Translations under genes and position numbers: made by a program | Origin: Hymenobacter cyanobacteriorum | GTDB taxonomy: Bacteria; Bacteroidota; Bacteroidia; Cytophagales; Hymenobacteraceae | Assembly (NCBI RefSeq): GCF_022631375.1 | Contig: NZ_JALBGC010000003.1 | Location: 248,001 to 312,000, forward strand | Direction: 5' to 3' | DNA: 64,000 bases | Notes under the pieces: model-generated | The model's database searches: none | The model's input: only the letters and a program-made list of their open reading frames with translations | What the model was told of the DNA's origin: nothing | Shown: piece by piece, positions 24,176 to 32,272 of the stretch | Layout of the letters: the number at the start of each line of letters is the position of its first letter | Numbering within the stretch: the stretch's first letter is position 1

Positions 24176-24964
24176 ATGCTCGATTTACCCCTGCTGCCCA
24201 CTCCTCCCCCGGTTCCCGACGCGGTACCGCTTTCAGCTCGCTTAGCGTTGCGCGAGCGACCGGCCGGCGCGCCGTTGCTGCGCCAGCAGTGGAGCGAACT
24301 ACTGTTTCTGCACTGGCCGGTGCCCGCCGAGCTGCTGCAGGCCCACCTGCCGCCCCGGCTGCAGGCCGACACCCTCCAGGGCCAGGCCTGGATTGGCATT
24401 GTGCCCTTCGAAATGAGCAAGGTGCGCACCCGCTACACGCCGCCGGTGCGCGGCACCCACGAGTTTCTGGAGCTGAACGTGCGCACTTATGTGCACCTCG
24501 ACGGCGTGCCCGGCGTGTGGTTCTTCTCGCTTGACGCTACCAGCGCGCTGGCCGTGTGGGTGGCGCGCACCTTCTTCCACCTGCCCTACCTGCGCGCCGA
24601 TATGCGCCTCGACCAGCCCAGCCCCGAGTTGCGCCAGTTCGCGGCCACGCGCACCCACGGCGGGGCCCCGCCCGCCACCTTCCGCGCTACCTGGAAGCTG
24701 GGCGCGCCCATGCCACCCTCGGAACCCGGCTCGCTGGAATTTTTCCTCACTGAACGCTACTGCCTGTACGCCAGCAACAAGGACCAGAGCAAGCTATATC
24801 ATGGTCGGGTGGCCCATGCGCCGTGGCCGCTGCGCGCCGCCCAGGTGTTGCACCTCGAATCGGACCTACTGGAAGGCCACGGCCTGCCCACGCCCACGGG
24901 CAAGCCGGTGGTGCACGCCGGCGGCCCGGTGCAGGTAGAGTTGTGGCCCATGCAGCGGGTGTAG
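24176..24964 (+). CDS. DUF2071 (YqjF-family) protein
   Basis: The 262-residue protein has family landmarks: LLFLHWPVPAELLQAHLPP at the N-terminus, the strand GQAWIGIVPFEMSKVRTRY, FLELNVRTYVHLDGVPGVWF in the core, and ERYCLYASNKDQSKLYHGRV near the end. DUF2071 proteins form an acetoacetate-decarboxylase-like fold of unknown function. ATG 24176. The gene converges on the metallopeptidase-like gene with a 4 bp gap. Confidence 0.88.
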   Translation: MLDLPLLPTPPPVPDAVPLSARLALRERPAGAPLLRQQWSELLFLHWPVPAELLQAHLPPRLQADTLQGQAWIGIVPFEMSKVRTRYTPPVRGTHEFLELNVRTYVHLDGVPGVWFFSLDATSALAVWVARTFFHLPYLRADMRLDQPSPELRQFAATRTHGGAPPATFRATWKLGAPMPPSEPGSLEFFLTERYCLYASNKDQSKLYHGRVAHAPWPLRAAQVLHLESDLLEGHGLPTPTGKPVVHAGGPVQVELWPMQRV

Positions 24965-24968
24965 CGAA

Positions 24969-25463
24969 TTATTCGCGCAACCAGCGTTTCATGCGTGGGA
25001 AGTCCTCGTTCGTCGTCAGGCCCATCCAGACCAGCAACGGTAGGCCAGGGAATATTTTTTGGCTAAAATTATTCAGCATCCAGTGGCTACTGCCCCGGTA
25101 GCCGGCAGGGTGAAACACGATTTCGGGCGGCACGCCGATGACCTCACTGGCGGCGTACGACCACAGCATAGCCGCGATTTCTTCGCCGTCGGTGCCGTGC
25201 TGCTCGGGTTTGCCGGCCATTACGTTGCCCGCCAGTCGGGCGCGCTCGTCGGCGGGCGTCACGGCCAAGTGGCCGGCCTCGTGCAGGAGGTCGCCAGGGT
25301 AGAGCAGCTTGGCGGGGTCGATGAGCAGGCCACCGTTTTCGATGAGAATACCGGGCAGGAAGGTGTCAGCAGTGAGCTCGGATTCCTGGGTTGGAATACC
25401 GATTTCGGCCAGAAATTCCCGCATGGCGGGTAGGTAAGCGGTGGCGGTCGGTGGCGGGGCCAT
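24969..25463 (-). CDS. Hypothetical protein with HEAGH zinc-peptidase-like motif
   Basis: The 164-residue protein contains LLHEAGHLAVTP near residue 63, matching the HExxH zinc-metallopeptidase signature, with Glu-rich and Trp-containing helices after it (DGEEIAAMLWSYAASEV). A GHLA(V/I) helix after the motif resembles small conserved Bacteroidota proteins. No signal peptide is seen. It lies 72 bp downstream of the VKOR-fusion gene on the same strand and may be cotranscribed with the peptide-export locus. ATG 25463. Peptidase activity is an inference from the motif only. Confidence 0.7.
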   Translation of the reverse strand: MAPPPTATAYLPAMREFLAEIGIPTQESELTADTFLPGILIENGGLLIDPAKLLYPGDLLHEAGHLAVTPADERARLAGNVMAGKPEQHGTDGEEIAAMLWSYAASEVIGVPPEIVFHPAGYRGSSHWMLNNFSQKIFPGLPLLVWMGLTTNEDFPRMKRWLRE

Positions 25464-25535
25464 TTCGTTGCAATTGTTATTGCAGCAAGCTATAGCGCGC
25501 AATGGGTTTCGGCGCCTGCCATGCGGCTTGCATTA

Positions 25536-27146
25536 TTAATCTGCCAGCACCAACTCTTGGCTGAAATGCTCAGCCAAGCCGGGCAGCATCAACTGCAAAT
25601 CTGCTACTTTGTAGGCATTGGGAAACTGATAACCATTGAGATACAGCGTGGGTGTGCGAGCGATTCCGTGCTGCTTTACCCACACATAGTGCTGCGTACC
25701 GAGCTGCGTGCTAAGGGAATAATCGTCGGTGAAGTCGGCCGGATGCGTGGCGGCAAATTTGTCGAGGTTCATCACGGTGTACCAGTCATGTAGCAGGGTG
25801 GCCGTGCGGGCCGGCTCGTCGGGCGTGCCCCAGATATTGGTGAGCCAATAGTGCAGCAGATACTGCGTGGCCGTGGGAAAGCGGCCGGTATCGGCTGCGC
25901 TCACCACAAAGCGCAAGCGGACTTTCAGCTTCTCCGGGTGCAGCGCCAGCAGGTGGTCGAGTTGCTCGTGCTGCCGCTTGCACGGCGCGCAAAACGGGTT
26001 GCTGACCATTAGAATTTCGATGGGTGCGTCCGGGTTCCCCAGCACCAGCTCCTGATTGAACTCGCGCAGGTCGGCGCGGGGTTGCTGCAACAGCGCCGCG
26101 GTAAAAAGGGAAACCGAATTTTTGCTGCGTAGCAACCGCAGCTCACGTTCGTGCACTTCGTTGTAGCGCAGGCCAAATTGCTTCAGGGCCACTACTAAAA
26201 CACTTATAGCCAGCAGCGCCAGCACCGCCGTAAGGCTGCTACCCAAGCCGAAAGCCGACCACACAAAACCGCCGCCAACCAGCACATAAATGGCCAGCCC
26301 CGCCTGCACCAGCAGCACAGCGTCGACCACCAGGCACAGCCGGCACCAGGCTTTGGCCACCGCCTGCTGATAATACAGCGAAAACGCCACCACCGGCAGG
26401 CCCAGCAATGCGCCCGCGCCCGCCAACAGCCCCAGGCCCGCCGCCGTAGCCGGGGCTAGGGCCGCTACCAGCAGCAGCCCCACCTGCCAGGAGAAATAAG
26501 CCGCCGCTGCTTCCGAAAGCGTAAAAAAATTGAACAACCGCACCGGGTCGGCCTGCAATACCTCGTCGCAGCCCGCGTGGGACCCGCCGCCGCAAAAGTC
26601 ATCCACTATTTCCGACGTGATGCCCAAGTCCTTGGCTAGCAACACCCAGCCAACCACCACGCCCACCAATGCGGTGCCGTAAGCGGCCGCCAGCACCCAG
26701 CCGTGCAAGTAGAAAAACGGTTGTAGCAGCAGCCCCGCCCCCAGCCCCCACGCCAGCTTGCGCCCCACCGACTGCTTGCGCTCGCGGGCTACTTCTTGGG
26801 CCTGCTCGGGGCTTGGAGGCACGCGCAGGCCATCGGCCTGCACCAGAATGCCGCTCCAGGTGGTTGGGTTGGCTCGCGCGGCGGCCAGCTCGGCGGCGTT
26901 GGTTATAAGCACCAGGTCGCCGTTGCCTTGGGCATCGCTTAGGTGGGCCAGGTATGGGAAAGCCACTTCGTCGACTTCGGCCTCGTCGAACTGGGCCACA
27001 TAGTTGTTCACGCCCAAGCTATCGAGAGCGTCCGACACGCTCACCAGCGCCGGGTAGTCGGGGTGCGACTGAATGAGTTGCTGGCATTCGTGCCGGGCTA
27101 CCGGCAGGCGCAAAAGCTGTAAAAAACGGGCGACGGCTTGCTCCAT
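25536..27146 (-). CDS. C39-like / VKOR / thioredoxin fusion, disulfide-forming protein
   Basis: The protein has 536 residues. The N-terminal roughly 105 residues resemble an inactive C39 peptidase domain (HPDYPALVSVSDALDSLGV). Residues about 130-325 form a VKOR membrane bundle with loop cysteines Cys185 and Cys193 and the redox pair Cys268-R-L-Cys271. Residues about 365-530 form a DsbA/thioredoxin-like domain with FCAPCKRQ (Cys386, Cys389) and TPTLYLNGYQFP as the cis-Pro loop. VKOR-Trx proteins make disulfides in exported proteins using quinones. It is the last gene of the cluster downstream of HlyD, C39-ABC exporter and two six-cysteine peptides, so those peptides are probable substrates. 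ATG 27146 is chosen over a TTG at 27161. Confidence 0.9.
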   Translation of the reverse strand: MEQAVARFLQLLRLPVARHECQQLIQSHPDYPALVSVSDALDSLGVNNYVAQFDEAEVDEVAFPYLAHLSDAQGNGDLVLITNAAELAAARANPTTWSGILVQADGLRVPPSPEQAQEVARERKQSVGRKLAWGLGAGLLLQPFFYLHGWVLAAAYGTALVGVVVGWVLLAKDLGITSEIVDDFCGGGSHAGCDEVLQADPVRLFNFFTLSEAAAAYFSWQVGLLLVAALAPATAAGLGLLAGAGALLGLPVVAFSLYYQQAVAKAWCRLCLVVDAVLLVQAGLAIYVLVGGGFVWSAFGLGSSLTAVLALLAISVLVVALKQFGLRYNEVHERELRLLRSKNSVSLFTAALLQQPRADLREFNQELVLGNPDAPIEILMVSNPFCAPCKRQHEQLDHLLALHPEKLKVRLRFVVSAADTGRFPTATQYLLHYWLTNIWGTPDEPARTATLLHDWYTVMNLDKFAATHPADFTDDYSLSTQLGTQHYVWVKQHGIARTPTLYLNGYQFPNAYKVADLQLMLPGLAEHFSQELVLAD

Positions 27147-27185
27147 GATAGAAAAGGGCAAAAAGTTGATGAATAGATTTCAGCC

Positions 27186-28478
27186 TCAATTGACGTTGTG
27201 CAGCGCCGATAGCAGGGGGCTGAACAGACGTTGCAGCAGGCGGCGGTCCTGCGTAATGACTTCGGCCGAGGCCGTCATGCCCAGCTTATAGGTGAGTTTC
27301 TGGCCGCGCGAGGTTATCAGGTCTGTCGGCAGGCTCACTTCGGCCATGAAGCCTTCTTCCAAAGGAATTTCGGCCACGTTTCGGATGGTGCCGCGCACCA
27401 GGCCAAATTCCTGGTAGGGGTAGCCATTGAAGCGAATCAGAACCGTTTGACCAGCCCGCACCTTGCCCGCGTTCTGTTGCGGAATGCGCATCTGGCCCAA
27501 GTAGGCGGTGTGGCCGGGGGCCACGTAAAACAGCACCTGTTCGGTCGCTACCTGCTGGTTTTCCTGCAGCGGGGCCGGGAAATACACCCGGCCAGCCCCC
27601 GGGGCGCGCACTACGTACTTGCGCTCCCACTCGTCGGCGGCGCTTTGCAAGGCATTCAGGGCTTGCAGAAACTGGTCGCGCTGCTCAATCAGGGCCTTGT
27701 CCAGCTCCAGCAGCTCCTGCTGCTTGCCGCGCTGGGCCACCGTGTTGGAGATGCGCGAGGCTGCCATCTGGCGGTAGGGCAACTGGTGAGCAAGCAGCTT
27801 GGTTTCCTCGTGCTGCAAGTCGAGCGGCGCAATCACGCGCTGCTGCGCCAGTTGCTGCTGCACCCGGTAGTCGGCCTCGGCCAACGCCAGCGCGTGGCCC
27901 TGAATGGCCTGCTGCTGTGCCAGGTTGCGGGCCATGGCCTGAAGGTCGCCGGCTTCCTGCTGCAACAGGGCCCGGCGGCGCACATAAATGCCTTGCGCGA
28001 AGAACGTTTGCAGCCGCAGGTGGGCTAGGGCAAACGGCTGGTAAGCGCCTTGCAGCTCGCCCAGCTGCCGAAACCGCTCCAGTGGCAGGCGGGCTACCGC
28101 CTCTAGCTGGCCAGCGCTGGCCAGCGTCCAGGCCTGCCGCATGGCTTGCCCGAGCTGGGCCACTTCCCGGGGCTGGGCAGTGCTTTCCAGGTAGGCCAGT
28201 GGCGCGCCGGCCGGCACCTGCACGCCGTCGTGCACCAGCAGCCGCACCAAACGGCCGCTGCTGTGGGCGGGTGCCGCTTTCGGCGCATTCACCGAGGTGA
28301 GGGTGAAAGTGGCGGGCACTAGGTCGGGGAAATGAATGAGCCAGGCACCGGCAAACCCCAGCGCCAGCAGCACGGCCAGCAGCGTCACGCTCCAGCGCAG
28401 AAACCAGCTGGGCTGCCGGGCCATCAGGTCCTGCACCTCTTCGGCGCGCCGCTCTACGAATGGGGCAGTCGTGGGCAT
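27186..28478 (-). CDS. HlyD-family periplasmic adaptor of peptide exporter
   Basis: The 430-residue membrane-fusion protein has a short cytoplasmic N-terminus, one membrane helix (about 28-49, RWSVTLLAVLLALGFAGAWL), a lipoyl half-motif (SGRLVRLLVHDGVQVPAGAP), a long coiled-coil hairpin (about 100-270) and the second lipoyl/beta-barrel part (VVRAPGAGRVYFP, GQTVLIRFNGYPYQEFG). It links the C39-ABC exporter to an outer-membrane channel, which is not encoded nearby. The gene starts 12 bp after the exporter stop and precedes the VKOR gene by 39 bp, so these genes form one operon. Confidence 0.9.
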   Translation of the reverse strand: MPTTAPFVERRAEEVQDLMARQPSWFLRWSVTLLAVLLALGFAGAWLIHFPDLVPATFTLTSVNAPKAAPAHSSGRLVRLLVHDGVQVPAGAPLAYLESTAQPREVAQLGQAMRQAWTLASAGQLEAVARLPLERFRQLGELQGAYQPFALAHLRLQTFFAQGIYVRRRALLQQEAGDLQAMARNLAQQQAIQGHALALAEADYRVQQQLAQQRVIAPLDLQHEETKLLAHQLPYRQMAASRISNTVAQRGKQQELLELDKALIEQRDQFLQALNALQSAADEWERKYVVRAPGAGRVYFPAPLQENQQVATEQVLFYVAPGHTAYLGQMRIPQQNAGKVRAGQTVLIRFNGYPYQEFGLVRGTIRNVAEIPLEEGFMAEVSLPTDLITSRGQKLTYKLGMTASAEVITQDRRLLQRLFSPLLSALHNVN

Positions 28479-28490
28479 AAGAGTTTTGGG

Positions 28491-30740
28491 TTAGGCGCCC
28501 AGCGCCAGTTGGTTTTTCACCAGGTTCCAGTACTGCCCTTTTTGGGCCACGAGGCTGGCGTGGGTGCCGCTTTCTGTCAGCCGGCCTTTGTCGAGCACCA
28601 CCAGTTGGTCGGCGTGGCTTACCGTGCTTAGACGGTGCGCGACCACCACTACGGTGCGGCCTCGGAAAAACTCCTGCAAACGCCCCCAAATAACCGCTTC
28701 GTTATTGGCATCGAGCGCGTTGGTAGCCTCATCAAAAAACAGATACTGCGGGTTTTTATACACCGCCCGCGCAATGAGAATGCGCTGGCGCTGGCCCTGA
28801 CTAATGCCGTTGCCCTCGGCCCCTATTTTGGTGTGCAAGCCCATGGGCAGGGCCGCCAGAAAATCCTCCAGGTTGGCCACGTGCACCGCGTGGGCCAGCT
28901 GCGTGGCATCGATGGCCTCGACGCCCACGGCAATGTTGCGGGCAATGGTATCGGAAAACAGAAAGCCGTCCTGCATCACCACGCCGCACTGCTGGCGCCA
29001 ACTGGCGTGGCTCACGTTGGCTAGCGCCACATTGCCCACCCGCACTTCGCCCGTGCCCGGCGCGTAGAACTTCAGCAGCAGCTTCAGCAGCGTGGTTTTG
29101 CCACTACCGCTCATGCCCACAATAGCCGTGGTGCGGCCGGCCAGTATCGACAGGTTTATCTGGTCGAGCACCGTGGTTTGGCCCGCGCCGGGGTAGCCAA
29201 AGGAAACGTCGCGCAGGTGCAGCGTCTGCTGCTCGCTCACCGGGGCCCCGGCGGGCGGCACGGCCAGCACCAGGCTGCCTTCGGGCTCCTCATCGGCCAG
29301 CGCATGAATTTCGTTGAGCCGCTCCACGCTGATTTTGGCATCCTGCAAGCCCTGCACGAAGCCCACCAGCTGGTCGATGGGCCCGTTGAGTTGCCCCACC
29401 ATGTATTGCATGGCGAGCATGGCCCCCAGCGTAAGCTGCCCGCCAATCACGGCCTTGGCGGCCAGAAAAGTAATGAGCAGGTTTTTGGTTTCGTTGATGG
29501 CAAAAGCACCCGCCTGCTGGTACTGCACCTGGCTAAGCGACTTCATTTGCAACTGAAACAGCCGGGCCTGCAGCCGCTCCCAGGCCCAGCGCATGGGCCG
29601 CTCGGCCCCGGCCAGCTTAATTTCCTGCATGCCCTGAATGAGCTGCACCAGCACGCTCTGGCTGCGCGCCGAAGCGCCGAAACGCTTGTAGTCGAGCTGC
29701 CGCCGCCGGTGCAAAAACAGCCGAATCCAGCCCAGATACAGCAGGCTGCCACCCGCAAAAACCAGGAAAATGGTGCCGTTGTACAGCGCCAGCACCGCCC
29801 CAAACACCACCAAGTTCAGCAGCGACAACAAGATGTTGAGCGCCTGCCCGGTCAGAAAAGCCTCGATGCGGTTGTGGTCGTTGATGCGCTGCATCAAGTC
29901 GCCGTAGTGCTTCGTGTCGAAGAACACCACCGGCAGCCGCATCAGCTTAATAAAGAAATCGGATAAAATATTCAGGTTGAGCCGGGTACTGATGTAAAGC
30001 AGTATCCAGCTGCGCACAAATTCTACCGCCAGCCGCCCCAGCAGCAGTACCAGCTGCGCCCCCAGAATGAGATACAGAAACGAGACGTTCTGCGTGTTGA
30101 CTCCCACATCCACCACCGCCTGCGTGAGGAACGGCAGCAGCAATTGCAGCCCAGAGGCTACCACCACGCCCAGCAGCAGCTGCGCAATCAGGGCGCGATA
30201 CTGGCCCAGGTAGCCCAGCAGCAGCCCGAAGCCGTAGGCGGCCGGGGCGCTGTCTTCTTCCTGCTCATAAAACGCCGGCGTGGTTTCGAGCAGCAGCGCA
30301 ATGCCGGTACCCGTTTCCTGCTGGTCGTCGGGCAGCCAATGCTGACAAAACTCCTCGGCCGAATACGTGAGCAGCCCTTTGCCGGGGTCGGCCACGTAAA
30401 ACGTTTCCTGGCTGTGCCGGCGCCCCAACCAAGGCCGCGGCTTTTTCACGGCGTGCACCACCACGTAGTGGTTCTGGTCCCAGAGTACCACGCAGGGCAA
30501 TGGGGCCTGCTCCACCAGGCTTTCCAGCCCCATTTCTACGCCCATTGTGCGGAAGCCTACCGCCTCGGCCGCTTCCGCCATGCCCAGCAGCGACGCGCCT
30601 TCGCGCGCCAGTTGGCTTTTCTCGCGCAGCACCTGCACCGGAATGGAACGGCCGTAATGCCGCGCTATCATGCGCAGGCAGGTAGGGCCACAGTCCATCA
30701 GGTCGAACTGCTTGTAATGAGGAAACTTGGCCACCTTCAA
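28491..30740 (-). CDS. Peptidase C39-containing ABC exporter (PCAT, bacteriocin type)
   Basis: The 749-residue protein has three parts. Residues 1-130 are a C39 cysteine peptidase with catalytic Cys17 (LMDCGPTCLRM), His91 (QNHYVVVHAV) and Asp118 (VADPGKG), which cuts leader peptides after double-glycine-like sites. Residues about 165-450 are the six-helix exporter domain. Residues about 505-745 are the ATPase with Walker A GMSGSGKTTLL, signature ISQGQRQRI and Walker B YLFFDEAT. It should trim and export the two upstream small peptides. No ATG is available before the C39 domain: an in-frame TAA lies two codons upstream of TTG 30740, so translation must start at this TTG or the GTG two codons later. 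Confidence 0.93.
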   Translation of the reverse strand: MKVAKFPHYKQFDLMDCGPTCLRMIARHYGRSIPVQVLREKSQLAREGASLLGMAEAAEAVGFRTMGVEMGLESLVEQAPLPCVVLWDQNHYVVVHAVKKPRPWLGRRHSQETFYVADPGKGLLTYSAEEFCQHWLPDDQQETGTGIALLLETTPAFYEQEEDSAPAAYGFGLLLGYLGQYRALIAQLLLGVVVASGLQLLLPFLTQAVVDVGVNTQNVSFLYLILGAQLVLLLGRLAVEFVRSWILLYISTRLNLNILSDFFIKLMRLPVVFFDTKHYGDLMQRINDHNRIEAFLTGQALNILLSLLNLVVFGAVLALYNGTIFLVFAGGSLLYLGWIRLFLHRRRQLDYKRFGASARSQSVLVQLIQGMQEIKLAGAERPMRWAWERLQARLFQLQMKSLSQVQYQQAGAFAINETKNLLITFLAAKAVIGGQLTLGAMLAMQYMVGQLNGPIDQLVGFVQGLQDAKISVERLNEIHALADEEPEGSLVLAVPPAGAPVSEQQTLHLRDVSFGYPGAGQTTVLDQINLSILAGRTTAIVGMSGSGKTTLLKLLLKFYAPGTGEVRVGNVALANVSHASWRQQCGVVMQDGFLFSDTIARNIAVGVEAIDATQLAHAVHVANLEDFLAALPMGLHTKIGAEGNGISQGQRQRILIARAVYKNPQYLFFDEATNALDANNEAVIWGRLQEFFRGRTVVVVAHRLSTVSHADQLVVLDKGRLTESGTHASLVAQKGQYWNLVKNQLALGA

Positions 30741-30766
30741 TAATTAAGTACTCCGGCATTGGCTAA

Positions 30767-30801
30767 AACGGGGGCGCGGACGGCTTGTCCGTGCCCCCGT
30801 T
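30767..30801 (-). terminator. Hairpin between peptide precursor and exporter genes (attenuator-like)
   Basis: AACGGGGGC...GGAC at 30767-30781 pairs with GTCC...GCCCCCGTT at 30787-30801 with one mismatch. On the minus strand the stem is followed by TTTT. It sits between the stop of the second precursor gene and the exporter start, so it may reduce read-through and make precursor mRNA more abundant than exporter mRNA. Confidence 0.6.
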
Positions 30802-30820
30802 CTCGGCAGTTAAAAAGTCC

Positions 30821-31027
30821 TTATTCGAGAGGTGGCTGACATGCAATGGAGCCCGTTACACAGAAACAGTGGCTACCACCATCAAACTGAGCCCGCGAAC
30901 CGTCGCTGCAGCGGCAAAGCGAGCCGCAGCCGGGGTCGTTGGGGTCGTAAGGCCGGCCAGCGGTAATCGATTTCATCTGGGTGCGGCTGAGTTTACCGCT
31001 CATGCTTTCAAAAGATTTCGTTTTCAT
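30821..31027 (-). CDS. Six-cysteine exported peptide precursor, paralogue 1
   Basis: The 68-residue precursor has residues 1-24 as a leader (MKTKSFESMSGKLSRTQMK, ending in ITAG), related to the LSRxxMKxIxGG leaders of Bacteroidota natural-product precursors. Cleavage by the C39 exporter is expected after Gly24. The 44-residue core has six cysteines spaced C-x3-C-x-C-x13-C-x-C-x6-C and a Gly-Gly turn. Spacing and leader are shared with the second precursor upstream. It is likely exported and oxidised to a three-disulfide peptide. Antimicrobial or signalling activity is plausible but not shown. GC content is visibly lower than in neighbours. Confidence 0.85.
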   Translation of the reverse strand: MKTKSFESMSGKLSRTQMKSITAGRPYDPNDPGCGSLCRCSDGSRAQFDGGSHCFCVTGSIACQPPLE

Positions 31028-31100
31028 GATTTTGGGAAAGAGTGGATTGATTTAAACCGTAACGCTGCGACGTGCCATAGCGCACTCGCAATAAATCGGA

Positions 31101-31310
31101 TTATTGGTCGCCCGTACCGACCGAGCACGGCAGCGTGTAGCCGCCATCACAAGCACATGAGCCGCCTTGGTTATATGATACGCCACTATTGCAAATGCAT
31201 TCCGAAGAGCAGTCAAGTGGCTGGGGATATTTACCGGCAGAAACTGCTTTCATCTGGGTACGGCTGAGCTGGCGCTGGCCGCTAATGCTTTCAAAAGATT
31301 TGATTTTCAT
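31101..31310 (-). CDS. Six-cysteine exported peptide precursor, paralogue 2
   Basis: The 69-residue precursor has a leader of residues 1-26 (MKIKSFESISG, QLSRTQMKAV, ending SAG), nearly the same as in paralogue 1, with cleavage expected after Gly26. The 43-residue core has six cysteines in C-x3-C-x-C-x11-C-x-C-x7-C order, with GGS and DGG turns. It is the first gene of the minus-strand cluster, 73 bp before paralogue 1. The core sequences differ outside the cysteine framework, which suggests a duplicated and diversified pair. No immunity gene is evident. Confidence 0.85.
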   Translation of the reverse strand: MKIKSFESISGQRQLSRTQMKAVSAGKYPQPLDCSSECICNSGVSYNQGGSCACDGGYTLPCSVGTGDQ

Positions 31311-32272
31311 GTGGTTGTGAAGGTTGAAAATGGGTAAAAATGAACATTGCCGGTTTTATCGCGTGATGGGCACCGACATACAACCCCTCGTTCGGCCGAA
31401 CAATACTTGCGAAAAATGGGCCTGTGGCCCAATCCATTCCCTAAATCAGGCCTCCGGCGCAGTGCCGACGGTCTTCTAATTGCTGATGACTACTTGCGGC
31501 CAGAAACCGCGTCATTATCGCCAAACGATGATTGGAAATTCGCTGACAACTGCAGCCAAGCGTAGCAATGAAATGAGAACAAAACCGTCCGGCTCTCGCA
31601 AAACGGCATCTTCCCAAAAGAAAGTTTGAGTGATTATGCAGGCAAAGTGTAGATATGGCTTTGGTCAGAAACTGACAAACGCCATCAGTGCAAGCCGCAG
31701 AATTCGCAGGTCGAATCCGGCAGGCTTCGCCACAGCCTGTAGCTGTGTTAAGGAAAAGACTCAGGGTGTAAAACCCAGCGCTAAGGTGGAAGGGCTTAGC
31801 GGTGTGGAAAAGGAATGGGCAAATAAAGTCAGAAGAAAAAATACATTCACCAACTGCTTGATTAACTTTCCGAAAATATCCTACAAGTATCTTTTTTTCA
31901 GATATTTATCACAGTAAAAATAATTTTGGCTTTTCTATTTCAACTATCTCGAACACCGTTGCCACAACAATTATCCAACTCATAACCCTCCTATTCCATC
32001 TCGAACGCGGCACAATAGCAAAGCAAGGTAGCCCCAACACCAAGCAGCTTAAGCCCCTTGCCGCAGGGCACCCATGGTAACTATCCAAGCACAGAGAAAG
32101 CAAATACTGAGTATGCATTTTGCCTTAAAGACAATTTATAATATTTCAATAATGATGGCTGCCATTTTTTGTGCCTTATCCCAGGCGTTGCGGCAGTTCA
32201 GGCCATAAAAAATGCACGCAGCATCTTCCCTCAGCAAGAAGGCGCCCCGCGCCAGGCCGTAATTTTGGCCCG
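31311..32272. other. AT-richer gene-poor stretch upstream of the peptide cluster (962 bp)
   Basis: Composition drops well below the surrounding roughly 65% GC, especially at 31830-32160. Several short open frames exist (72, 95 and 69 codons) but none has a recognisable domain, leader or consistent codon use, so I call no gene. It must hold the promoter of the peptide operon on the minus strand and the TAATTTTG box (32260-32267) in front of the helicase on the plus strand. It may be decayed horizontally acquired DNA. Confidence 0.5.

Noticed and set aside
31690..31740. GGTCGAATCC-like sequence suggesting a tRNA T-arm
   Set aside because: No acceptor stem, D-arm or anticodon stem could be drawn around it; no tRNA was found in the window.
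31630..31917. 95-codon plus-strand frame in the AT-rich block
   Set aside because: No domain, mixed composition and no promoter or start context; a peptide with a leader like those in the neighbouring cluster is not present.
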